Source: Saprospiraceae bacterium
GTDB lineage: Bacteria; Bacteroidota; Bacteroidia; Chitinophagales; Saprospiraceae
Length of the DNA stretch: 64,000 bases
Reading direction: 5' to 3'
Assembly: GCA_016717265.1 (NCBI GenBank)
Contig: JADKFX010000001.1
Span: 372,001-436,000 of the forward strand
The position numbers and the translations under genes are program-made. Below, one piece after another: positions 26,826 to 35,498 of this stretch. The notes beneath the pieces were generated by a model. That model was given only the letters and a program-made list of their open reading frames with translations. It was not told the DNA's origin and did no database searches. The first letter of the stretch is position 1. Every line of letters starts with the position of its first letter.

Positions 26826-29510
26826 CTACCTTTCTATTATTAACTGCTCAGTTTTTTGATTTTTACCATCAGATACCCGGATTAAATACACCCCGTTATG
26901 AACTTTCAAGGTTTTTAAATCCAATCCCAGATTATTCTGATCTGCTGTAACCCGCACTCTAAAAACCAATCTTCCATTCAAATCATACATTGCCACTTCT
27001 TTATTGGATTTCTCAAATCCCTGAATGTATAATTCTGTAAAATCATTTGCAGGATTTGGAGCTAGGATTAATTTTAAAGGAAACTTTTCGAAGTCCTCAA
27101 GATCTGGTTGAAGGGATTCGAAACGTCCATTTTCAGCAATTAAATCCGGATTATCTTTTCTCAATGGCAAAGGTAAGGTGTGGAACCATCCATTGATTTC
27201 TGTAGAATTGGTATTACCACATATAGTACGAATTTGATAATGATAAAATCTACCAGCTCCTAAACCTGTAAAATTATGTTCCAATGCTGGTCCGGTTTTA
27301 AATACCCATGCTGTCCATGGTGACCAAACACCGGGAGATAATTCATATCTATTGCGCAACTCGTATAATCCTCCAGTTGCACAAGCTCCAGACTGTGCTT
27401 TCCATTTAATTTTTGCAGCGTTGGTTGTAGTATCCCGATGGTATACTTGAATCGGATAAAGACATCCTGTAATTGTTACAGTGAAACTGCAAGTTGCTTC
27501 ACTACAGCCATTATTTGCTTTAAGGTTAACTGTAGTCGTCCCTACTGAAAAAGCCGAACCACTTCCATTACCACTTCCACTACCGGTAGTTGCACCACTA
27601 AATGCATAGGTAATGGTCGGTGTTGGATTTCCGGATGATGAACTTGTATATGTGACAATTTTAGTACAGCTACCTGGCGTTTTAGCCATCGTTATATTTG
27701 AAGGACAACTTATCGTTGCATTACCTGGGAAGGAAATAATCACTAAACCATTACCAAGTCTAACACCAGAAGTCGTGGTACCACTTGTAACTCCCCCTAA
27801 ATAACTTGAACCACCGCCTGCGCCACCACCTGCTACTCCAGATCCAGAGGATGCTCCACCACCGCCGCCGCCGCCATAATAACCACCGCCGCCGCCGCCG
27901 CCTGCAACATCATAATCTCCATTAGCTCCAATTCCTCCTATACCTAAAGCACCCATAGCACCAGAGTTTCCACCACCATCACCGGTTCCACCTACTCCAC
28001 CGGCAGCTCCTGATGCTCCTTTGCCATTATTAACTCCACTTCCATTATAAGAAAACCCACAATCATAGGCTACTGCTCCGTTTGTACCATTTAATCCTCC
28101 GGCTCCGCCGCCGCCGCCGCCGCATCCACAAGGCTGACAGCTTCCATTGCAATAATCTCTGCCCGAACCTCCACCACCGGCTCCAACAATTACCCGATCC
28201 GTTAACGCTGTACCTCCCAGTCTAATATCTGAAGCTCCTCCTCCTCCACCTGCTGGTCCACCAAAACAACTACTTCCAGCATTACTATTACCACCTTTTC
28301 CGCCTCCATTGAAACCACCTGAACCATTTGTATTTCCAACACCACCAACATAAATATTTAATACTTGTCCTGGTGTCACCGCCAACTTACCCTTTGAATA
28401 TCCTCCTAAACCGCCGGTTGCATTCGTAGTCAGCCGATCTAATGCGTTTGCACCTTCAGCACCCCAGACTTCAACATCCACACTAGTTACTCCAGATGGC
28501 ACTACCCAGGTTTGTAATCCATTCGTAAAATTAAATGTTGCAGCAGTACTTGAACATTCTTTTACAACCTCATAAACCGTATTGGTAATCCGATCAACAA
28601 AATAAAGACTGATACCCGATCCCGAAGATGCTTTTCCAGAATAGATATCCGTAATACCTGATCCACCACTAATGAAAACGGTACTTGCGCCACCACTACC
28701 GCCAGTTAAAATAATTTTATCATTACCACTACCTCCATTATTAATGGTCGTATAAACATCTCCATTTAAAGGATCAACTGTTCCTAAAGAATATTGACAG
28801 CCTGTCATTATGGAAAATATATCTGTAGTACCTGTCCAGGATAAGCTTGGATAAGGAGTACCATTTACATGTCCTGCCGTACTAATTGCATAATTATTTT
28901 GTCCTCCACAATCAGTATAAACCACATAATCACCATTCGGAAGAATTCCAAAACCATCTCCATGGTTTCCATTAGGAACAGGTGCTGTAACATTACCCAA
29001 ATAGACCGGTCCTCCGGCAGTAACCCAAATAAAATCAAACATCGATTCATATCCAATGATCAGCCTACCCGCGGCATCAAAATTTAAACTATGACGTGGA
29101 GAACCTAAAACAATACCACTTGAAAAAAGGCTAGAAGTTCCGGTTGTAGGATCAATACTATAAACTGTATTTGTATTACTATTATGCGTGTAAATCTTAC
29201 CATCTGGACCCCAAGCCATTTTTACTGCTTGAAAATAACCAAAAGGGTAATTTGCAATAAACGTAACGACTCCGGCAGGTGTAATTTTATACAAATTAAA
29301 ATTATTTCCAGTAAAACCTGAAACTCCTGCAACAAAAACATTCGCTGTTACCGGATCTACAATAACGCCAAAAAGTGTCTGTCCTGCTAAAAGTCCACCA
29401 GTAGCTACTACCCGAATCGTATTTCCAGGAGGGGCAACAGGGGCAGCGAAGCTAAACTGTAATGAAACAGATGCAACTATTAATATAAATATTTGAAGTA
29501 ATTTTTTCAT
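26826..29510 (-). CDS. T9SS-exported propeller/glycine-rich protein with HYR and Fn3-like domains
   Basis: An 894-residue protein with a signal peptide (MKKLLQIFILIVASVSLQFS, cleavage near AAP). Residues about 28-320 look like an NHL/SMP-30-type beta-propeller (KITPAGVVTFI, MAWGPDGKIYTHNSN). Residues about 327-600 are a glycine-rich domain opening with WVVPSGVTSVDVEVWGAEGA. It resembles the glycine-rich module of ALK/LTK-like and many bacterial secreted proteins, with runs of Gly and several Cys (NGSCQPCGCGGGGGG). Next come a HYR-like unit (ISCPSNITMAKTPGSC), the Fn3-like domain and a T9SS type A sorting domain (LILAPNPANDFTELYIQ). It starts 19 bases after the stop of the small secreted protein at 29,530-30,045, so the two are probably one transcript. 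The role is likely surface binding; the propeller could be enzymatic, but no catalytic residues are recognised. Confidence 0.87.
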   Translation of the reverse strand: MKKLLQIFILIVASVSLQFSFAAPVAPPGNTIRVVATGGLLAGQTLFGVIVDPVTANVFVAGVSGFTGNNFNLYKITPAGVVTFIANYPFGYFQAVKMAWGPDGKIYTHNSNTNTVYSIDPTTGTSSLFSSGIVLGSPRHSLNFDAAGRLIIGYESMFDFIWVTAGGPVYLGNVTAPVPNGNHGDGFGILPNGDYVVYTDCGGQNNYAISTAGHVNGTPYPSLSWTGTTDIFSIMTGCQYSLGTVDPLNGDVYTTINNGGSGNDKIILTGGSGGASTVFISGGSGITDIYSGKASSGSGISLYFVDRITNTVYEVVKECSSTAATFNFTNGLQTWVVPSGVTSVDVEVWGAEGANALDRLTTNATGGLGGYSKGKLAVTPGQVLNIYVGGVGNTNGSGGFNGGGKGGNSNAGSSCFGGPAGGGGGASDIRLGGTALTDRVIVGAGGGGSGRDYCNGSCQPCGCGGGGGGAGGLNGTNGAVAYDCGFSYNGSGVNNGKGASGAAGGVGGTGDGGGNSGAMGALGIGGIGANGDYDVAGGGGGGGYYGGGGGGGASSGSGVAGGGAGGGSSYLGGVTSGTTTSGVRLGNGLVIISFPGNATISCPSNITMAKTPGSCTKIVTYTSSSSGNPTPTITYAFSGATTGSGSGNGSGSAFSVGTTTVNLKANNGCSEATCSFTVTITGCLYPIQVYHRDTTTNAAKIKWKAQSGACATGGLYELRNRYELSPGVWSPWTAWVFKTGPALEHNFTGLGAGRFYHYQIRTICGNTNSTEINGWFHTLPLPLRKDNPDLIAENGRFESLQPDLEDFEKFPLKLILAPNPANDFTELYIQGFEKSNKEVAMYDLNGRLVFRVRVTADQNNLGLDLKTLKVHNGVYLIRVSDGKNQKTEQLIIER

Positions 29511-29529
29511 TATTTTATTTTTTAAAAAA

Positions 29530-30045
29530 TTAGAAAGTAGCTACGACATATAAATTCGCCGCATCATAATTTGTTGGTAACACAATTTTTAAGGCACCCG
29601 CTGAGCAATCGCCTTTGAGCTCTTGTGATTTTAATAAAGCCACATTCAGCTCTTTAGAAAAACGGAGTCCACTTTTTATATCGATTACATCTAATTTAAA
29701 TTTTGCACTTCGGCTTATTGTTTTCTTATTTAAAATTTTCAAACTTATTTGGTTGACATTGTTGCATTTTGCAACACTGTATGAAACAACCAATTCCAGA
29801 TTGCTATCATAAATTTTTTGCCAGTCCTTAATGGTTGTGCCATTGCCTGAAGGCTGTGTTTGTGCAAATGATTGTTGATTGATAAAGGCTACCATTGAAA
29901 ATACAAGCAGCAAAAGTGCTGATTTGATAGCTGGAATTCTGTTGGTTACCAACCAGGAACCGCCAGATTTTTGATTGCGGTTCTTTACAGGGAGAATTTT
30001 GACCAGTTGTTTTGCAAGCCGCTGGTCTGAAATTACGTTTTTCAT
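29530..30045 (-). CDS. Small predicted secreted protein, upstream partner of the glycine-rich protein
   Basis: A 171-residue protein that I do not recognise. It has a long charged N-terminus (about 38 residues), a hydrophobic segment SALLLLVFSMVAFINQQ, and a signal-peptidase-like SFAQT. The mature ~110 residues are rich in alternating hydrophobic strands (LELVVSYSVAKCNNVNQISL, AKFKLDVIDIKSG) with two cysteines that could pair, suggesting a small beta-sandwich. There is no sorting domain, so it would stay in the periplasm unless carried by its neighbour. The gene sits 19 bases before the 894-residue protein gene on the same strand. Its leader and first codons resemble those of the 24,060-26,138 gene. 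Confidence 0.75.
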   Translation of the reverse strand: MKNVISDQRLAKQLVKILPVKNRNQKSGGSWLVTNRIPAIKSALLLLVFSMVAFINQQSFAQTQPSGNGTTIKDWQKIYDSNLELVVSYSVAKCNNVNQISLKILNKKTISRSAKFKLDVIDIKSGLRFSKELNVALLKSQELKGDCSAGALKIVLPTNYDAANLYVVATF

Positions 30046-30597
30046 TGAATAAAATTTTGAGTTTTTTGAATTAAAAGCTTGATAAATATAAAAAATTATG
30101 ACAATTTAATGTATTGTAGTTTAATCATTTAGATCAAAAATTTGATCATACTATGCATTCGTCAGGAATTTGGGAATCCAATTTATAAGAATCTATTTGT
30201 AAGCGTATTAATTAAAGATTGCTCATAAAAAAACTTAAACAAGCTTTAACATAATATTTTCAAAAGTAGTCATTTCTAAGAATGTATTCAAATTAAATTG
30301 ATATAATAAAATTATAAACTTAAAACATTGATAATCTGATAACTATAATGATATTACCACTTGGACTGAAATAGGACGTCCATTTTGCAATGCTTCCAAT
30401 AATTTCAAATGATTTTCAATAAAAGCAAGCCTTTCAAGCTAGATTCTGACAAGCTTAATTATTAGATTGGACGAATTTTGAAATCACCGTATCTGGCTGG
30501 AGTTTCTTAATATATGGACTTATCATATCAATCCAAAAAGCTTAAAATTGGAATACTAACAATGATATTAATTTATTGCTTTTAAGATTCTTATATA
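30046..30597. other. Intergenic region upstream of the small secreted protein
   Basis: About 550 AT-rich bases. The stretch adjoining 30,045 shares the conserved leader CTCAAAATTTTATT and, further up, a TGATTAAA segment with the upstream region of 26,138. I find nothing else that can be supported. Confidence 0.4.
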
Positions 30598-30629
30598 AAA
30601 AAATGGGGCCATTTACAGCCCCATTTTTT
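30598..30629 (-). terminator. Terminator of the fungalysin gene (shared hairpin type)
   Basis: Stem AAAAAATGGGGC / GCCCCATTTTTT, almost identical, loop included, to the hairpin at 26,735-26,766. The AATATTTTAAGAATAATATA stretch between hairpin and stop codon is also shared by both genes. Confidence 0.85.
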
Positions 30630-30689
30630 TATTAATTGTTCTTAAATATTTTAAGAATAATATACGTTTTTAAAACGCTTTATTCCGTT

Positions 30690-33600
30690 CTATCTTTCTA
30701 TAATTAACTGCTCCGTTTTTTGATTATTACCATCTGAAACGCGAATTAAATACAATCCGTTATAAACTTTTAATCGCTCTAAATCTAATCCTAAATTATT
30801 TTGATTAGCACTTATGCGCACCCGGAAAACCAATCTTCCATTAAGATCAAACATCATCACTTCCTTGCTCGTTTTTTCAAATCCCTGAATATACAATTCT
30901 GTAAAATCAAATGCAGGATTTGGTGCAAGTTGTAATTTTATTGGAAGTTTTTCTAAACCATCAACTTCTGGTTGAGCTTCTTCAAAACGTCCATTTTCAT
31001 CTGCTATATCCGTATTCTCTTTTCGCAATGGTAAAGGCAAGGTATGGAACCAACCATTGATATCTGAAGATGTTTGACCAGGGCCACAAATTGTATGAAT
31101 TTGGTAATGATAAAATCTACCAGCACCTAAACCTGTAAAATTATGTTCGAGAATGGCTGTGTTTTTATTTACCCATGCTGTCCAAGGTGACCAAACTCCA
31201 GGAGATAATTCATATCGATTTCTCAATTCATAAAGTCCTCCTGTAGCACAAGTACCCGACTGCGCTTTCCATTTTATTTTAGCAGTGGATGTAGTTGTAT
31301 CCCGGTGATAAACTTGTATTGGATATTTACATGTTGACGCAAGTACATTAATACTAAAAGTACAGGTCGTCATTTTACCGGATGCATCGGTTGCTTTAAA
31401 TGTATTCATCGTTTTACCAACTGGATATGAAACACCGGATGCTAATCCTGCCGTTTGAGCAATAGTAGAACCTGCTGTTTCATCAGACGGACAATAACTT
31501 GGATAACTTACAATAACATTACAAACATTTGGAGCTGCAGTTACTGTAATATCCTGACAATCTGTTTGTCCACAACCTACAACTAACACTGCAATTGCTT
31601 GCGCTGCCGCTCTGGAGTAAGTTGGTACGCCAAACTGATTACAAGAAAACCACCAACTAGCAACAGGATTTATATAATAAATTCCCGGTGTTGAAGGTGC
31701 TGTAAAGTTTATGACATGACTTGCTGATGAGTTTCCTGTTGTACTAAACAAACAACTAGAAAACACGGTGCCCACACCATCATTCATACCTAAATAATGC
31801 TGTGTTATACATCCACAACAACCACCACAATCAGCGTTTCGTGTCGTATTTCTATTGAAAGTTAAACTTACTGCTGCACCCGGTTTTACAGTAGCATTGC
31901 TTGTACCAGTACCCGCAAGATTGATCGAACTAAATACAGAAGTTCTGCCTAATGCATTATAAATACTTGGATTGGCAGCACAAACACCTATAGAAGGCGG
32001 ACCGTCTACAGAAACATTAAATGTGCAAGAAGCTGTATTTCCATTTAAGTCAGTTGCAGTAGCTGTTACCAGCGTATTTCCAATTTCTGAACAGCTGAAT
32101 GTAGATTTAGATAAGCTAACAAATACAGAGTCACAATTATCACTTGATGTAGTAATGCCTCTCATGACTTCATCAAGGATAGCATATTTCCATGCGTAAC
32201 CTGCAGAAATATTATTTCCAGCATCAATATAAGTTTGCATACCAACGATCACTTGTCCGTTTGGTGCTAATTGCTCAGCTTGAAGTGATCCACCAACACC
32301 ACCAGCAATAGGCATAACAGTATTTGTAGAGTTTGGACTTAAAGCAAGTATGGAAGCAAGGGTTTTCGATCTACCGATCAAGCCATCTACTGCACAACCA
32401 ATATAATTCCGGAAGCCTACTAATGCTTCCCCTGGATTTGCCATGACTGTAATATTAGAGGTTCCAGTAGCAGTCCCATTATAACAAGTTACGCTGGTAG
32501 CTGCACCAAAACTTCCATCTGGATTTACTGCGCGACAATGCAATCTGAATCTGCTATTTACATTTCCTCCATAACCATTTCCATAATCAGATTCATAACC
32601 CACAGCTACAGAACCTGCAGGACAATTACACATTGGGCCTGCGGTTGCTGGATTAGGACATACTCCCGGTGCAATGCTTTTCGTTTGAGGAGCTAATTCT
32701 TTTGGAGTTGGTGCTTTCGGCAATAAGGTAATGGAAGAACCTCCATACATAATCGTTACATCACGACAAACAATAATAGGTGGTGTCACTTCGGTACAAC
32801 AAGCTGGTAAATCAAATGCTTCTGTGCCATCGGCAACGCTATTACTGCTTCCCTGAATTGCACTTACGCCCAAGCCTCTTTTTGCAAAAGCTTTCCAAAT
32901 GATACATTTATTCATACCACCATATAAGGCGTCATCAGCAGCTAGGATTGCATTTCTTCCATCTACGAAACCAGGATTACAGGGTTGTATAGCCATTCCA
33001 AGGTTCACTAAATTCATAGCTTCATCAAATCCAGTAGTTGATCCGTGAGCAACTACTAATCCATTTACTAATTCCCATAACATGGTACACCAAACATAAC
33101 CTACACCATGAGGTATTGCTGAAGTCTTAATCGTATTATAAGTAGACGGGTTAACACCCATGTTTGTAGAATATTTTGTAGGACGAATTCCAGTACCATT
33201 CGTTGGCTGATTTAATACATAGGTTCCAATGCCCCGATCACTTGCGGATCCAGTCCAGGTAGTCATTAAACCATAATAATCACTCCAACCTTCACCCATT
33301 TGTTCAGCGTTACCTAAACAACCGACACCAGTAAAGCGATTTGAAATACCATGTGCATATTCATGTGCAATAACACCATTATCAAAATCTCCATCTTTTA
33401 AAGGTGAAGCTGTTGTCCATAAAAACATTTGCATTCTTGGTCTTTGTCCATCTACAGGTGTAAAAAAATTTGCATTATTACTACCTCCACCATCTTGAGC
33501 TTCAGCTCTTACATCATCATTACCGATTCCACCGCGTCCATAATTATTTACCTGGAAATTTCCATTTGCCTCATCAAAACCATATTTGTAGGCAAAATCA

Positions 33601-34709
33601 TGGATATAACTATTCCAATAAAATAAATTAGTCACAGCAGCTGGTACATAGGTATTGGGTTGTTGACTTAAGTCCACAGGAAAATCAAATACTAAACCTG
33701 CACCACCATCTGGTTCAGAACCAGCATCCGGAACATTATCTGCATTTACATCTGTATATGCATGGACATTATTTCCTCTCGTAATTGTATATTCTGGACC
33801 GGCAGCACCATTGGTATCATGCCATCCGAAAGGAGAAGCCACTAAATCATTCGGATCAGAAACTAAGGTTCTGCCACCATGATTCGGACTTTCAATAGGC
33901 TCCTTATATACTCGGTATTGGCTCAAAGGAGCAGCCATAAAAGCTGCTGAATGAGTAGCCTCTTGTTTATGCCCAATATGACTTTTATGTGTCTCAACCC
34001 CTTTACACGGAGCATCAAAATTGCAATGTAATACTAAATTGTTTTTATTTAGAATTGCACCCGTGATTGCATCTATTCTGGTAATCCAATTATTCTGAGC
34101 ATTGCGTTCATAAATGTTTACTTCCCAGGATAAATGAATGCTACCATCTTCCATAGGCTGCCATATAAGTCTTACGGGTATGTTTTCTAATGAAAGTGTA
34201 CCTTTATCATAAACTACTTCTTTCGCAGCACCCCCTTTGTTTTCCATCATTTTAAGGGTTCCAACAATTGGGTAACCATGATGTTGGGCTACTTTTGTCA
34301 CAGCATTCCCTTGATTTAAAACCGGTACTGAACTTCCCACTTTAGATTCTGCCCTTTCACAAAAACGATTCGCCCAGCTTACCACTTGATTTCCTTTAAT
34401 GTGTACGCTTAATACGGCATTATAAATTGGTATTCCAAGGTAATTTTGCTGAAAATACACATTTGTTAAATCTGCTTTCTTAAAATAAGTTTGTCGTAAA
34501 ATGGTAGCTTCGGAAATATCCTTTGGTGTAAGCTTTAATTCAGTTGCTTTCTCTGATAAAAATTTACGCGCAATATCCACTTTGGTCTGAGCATGAATAA
34601 AATTCAAGGAAAATAATAGCAATATCAAAATGCAGTAAACATTCCGACCATGCCAGTAATTCGAATGAAACATCTTTACCAGATGCTTAAAGGTAGCTTT
34701 ACAATTCAT
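30690..34709 (-). CDS. M36 fungalysin-type metallopeptidase with HYR domains, T9SS-exported
   Basis: A 1,339-residue secreted zinc protease. A signal sequence (core YCILILLLFSLNFIHAQ) is followed by the FTP propeptide domain (about 45-115, YFQQNYLGIPIYNAVLSVHI). The M36 catalytic domain (about 270-635) contains the zinc motif HEYAHGISNRFTG (His449, Glu450, His453) and the third ligand in GEGWSDYYG (Glu473). Fungalysins degrade extracellular proteins. The C-terminal half holds a HYR domain interrupted by an unassigned ~170-residue insert (about 660-850), the CGGCCGCITQHY Cys-rich domain (about 915-1046), another HYR unit, the Fn3-like domain and a T9SS type A sorting domain (LQLAPNPAFDFTELYIQ). 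All catalytic residues are present, so it should be active after propeptide removal. The extra modules probably tether it to the surface or to a substrate. Confidence 0.93.
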   Translation of the reverse strand: MNCKATFKHLVKMFHSNYWHGRNVYCILILLLFSLNFIHAQTKVDIARKFLSEKATELKLTPKDISEATILRQTYFKKADLTNVYFQQNYLGIPIYNAVLSVHIKGNQVVSWANRFCERAESKVGSSVPVLNQGNAVTKVAQHHGYPIVGTLKMMENKGGAAKEVVYDKGTLSLENIPVRLIWQPMEDGSIHLSWEVNIYERNAQNNWITRIDAITGAILNKNNLVLHCNFDAPCKGVETHKSHIGHKQEATHSAAFMAAPLSQYRVYKEPIESPNHGGRTLVSDPNDLVASPFGWHDTNGAAGPEYTITRGNNVHAYTDVNADNVPDAGSEPDGGAGLVFDFPVDLSQQPNTYVPAAVTNLFYWNSYIHDFAYKYGFDEANGNFQVNNYGRGGIGNDDVRAEAQDGGGSNNANFFTPVDGQRPRMQMFLWTTASPLKDGDFDNGVIAHEYAHGISNRFTGVGCLGNAEQMGEGWSDYYGLMTTWTGSASDRGIGTYVLNQPTNGTGIRPTKYSTNMGVNPSTYNTIKTSAIPHGVGYVWCTMLWELVNGLVVAHGSTTGFDEAMNLVNLGMAIQPCNPGFVDGRNAILAADDALYGGMNKCIIWKAFAKRGLGVSAIQGSSNSVADGTEAFDLPACCTEVTPPIIVCRDVTIMYGGSSITLLPKAPTPKELAPQTKSIAPGVCPNPATAGPMCNCPAGSVAVGYESDYGNGYGGNVNSRFRLHCRAVNPDGSFGAATSVTCYNGTATGTSNITVMANPGEALVGFRNYIGCAVDGLIGRSKTLASILALSPNSTNTVMPIAGGVGGSLQAEQLAPNGQVIVGMQTYIDAGNNISAGYAWKYAILDEVMRGITTSSDNCDSVFVSLSKSTFSCSEIGNTLVTATATDLNGNTASCTFNVSVDGPPSIGVCAANPSIYNALGRTSVFSSINLAGTGTSNATVKPGAAVSLTFNRNTTRNADCGGCCGCITQHYLGMNDGVGTVFSSCLFSTTGNSSASHVINFTAPSTPGIYYINPVASWWFSCNQFGVPTYSRAAAQAIAVLVVGCGQTDCQDITVTAAPNVCNVIVSYPSYCPSDETAGSTIAQTAGLASGVSYPVGKTMNTFKATDASGKMTTCTFSINVLASTCKYPIQVYHRDTTTSTAKIKWKAQSGTCATGGLYELRNRYELSPGVWSPWTAWVNKNTAILEHNFTGLGAGRFYHYQIHTICGPGQTSSDINGWFHTLPLPLRKENTDIADENGRFEEAQPEVDGLEKLPIKLQLAPNPAFDFTELYIQGFEKTSKEVMMFDLNGRLVFRVRISANQNNLGLDLERLKVYNGLYLIRVSDGNNQKTEQLIIER

Positions 34710-35374
34710 AAATAATTTATTAGTTAATTGAAATTAATAGACTTACACAGCTTGATTATAGAGCCTTATTTATACATATAAGAATTCTATTACCAGATCG
34801 GTTGATTTGAGGATCCGTAAAACTAAACCAATTGGTAAGAAGGAAAAAATTTTATCATATATATTTTTTACATATATATGTATTCTGTTATATATGAACT
34901 ATTTTTGATATTTTCCTATATACTTTGGAACTTTGTTTACTGTTTAAACTTTCAAGAGCCGATCAATCTTAAATCCCTTTTCAATTGCTTAAAAACAATT
35001 GCTGAATGTTTACATTACTATTTGGTAAAACTGCCAAATGGTAGTGAGGCTATTGAAATGTTGGCCAATATTAATAATAACTTCATTTTAGGCGTAGCTT
35101 TTTGCTATCACAGTATTTCAAATAGTATTTACAAGCCCTCCGGTTTTATTTTAAAATGACCCAGTATAAATGGATCGTTTCAAGCTATCAATGCACGCAT
35201 CATTATCATTGTGCAAGAACCCATGTTGCCAAAAATAGATGAAAGAAAATTTGACAGAGCTTAGGGTAAAACTACTTTCGAAATTAGGGTAAGAAAGCTT
35301 AATGAACTAAAACCCTGAGAAGAAGATCATAGGTTTCAAAGTTTATAAATTAATACGTTTGATTTTATTGCAAA
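34710..35374. other. AT-rich intergenic region upstream of the fungalysin gene
   Basis: About 660 bases with many TATATA tracts (34,855-34,900). A 93-codon plus-strand frame at 34,878-35,159 lacks a ribosome site and recognisable features, and I do not accept it as a gene. The promoter of the fungalysin gene presumably lies here. Confidence 0.4.
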
Positions 35375-35411
35375 AAAAAAATTGGAGCTCATTTATAACT
35401 CCAATTTTTTT
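35375..35411 (-). terminator. Terminator of the 35,499-40,109 gene (shared hairpin type, diverged)
   Basis: Stem AAAAAAATTGGAG / CTCCAATTTTTTT with an 11-base loop. It has the same design as the other cluster terminators but with TTGGAG in place of TGGGGC. Confidence 0.8.
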
Positions 35412-35498
35412 CTTTTCTACTTATTTGTAAAATTCAATTCAACCCACTATTCCTTACAAATATTTAATTCGCAGTTTATTTTTTTATATCTAATGATC

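Noticed and set aside
34878..35159. 93-codon plus-strand frame in the gap between the fungalysin and lectin genes
   Set aside because: Low-complexity AT-rich start, no ribosome site, no recognisable domain, opposite strand to all neighbours.
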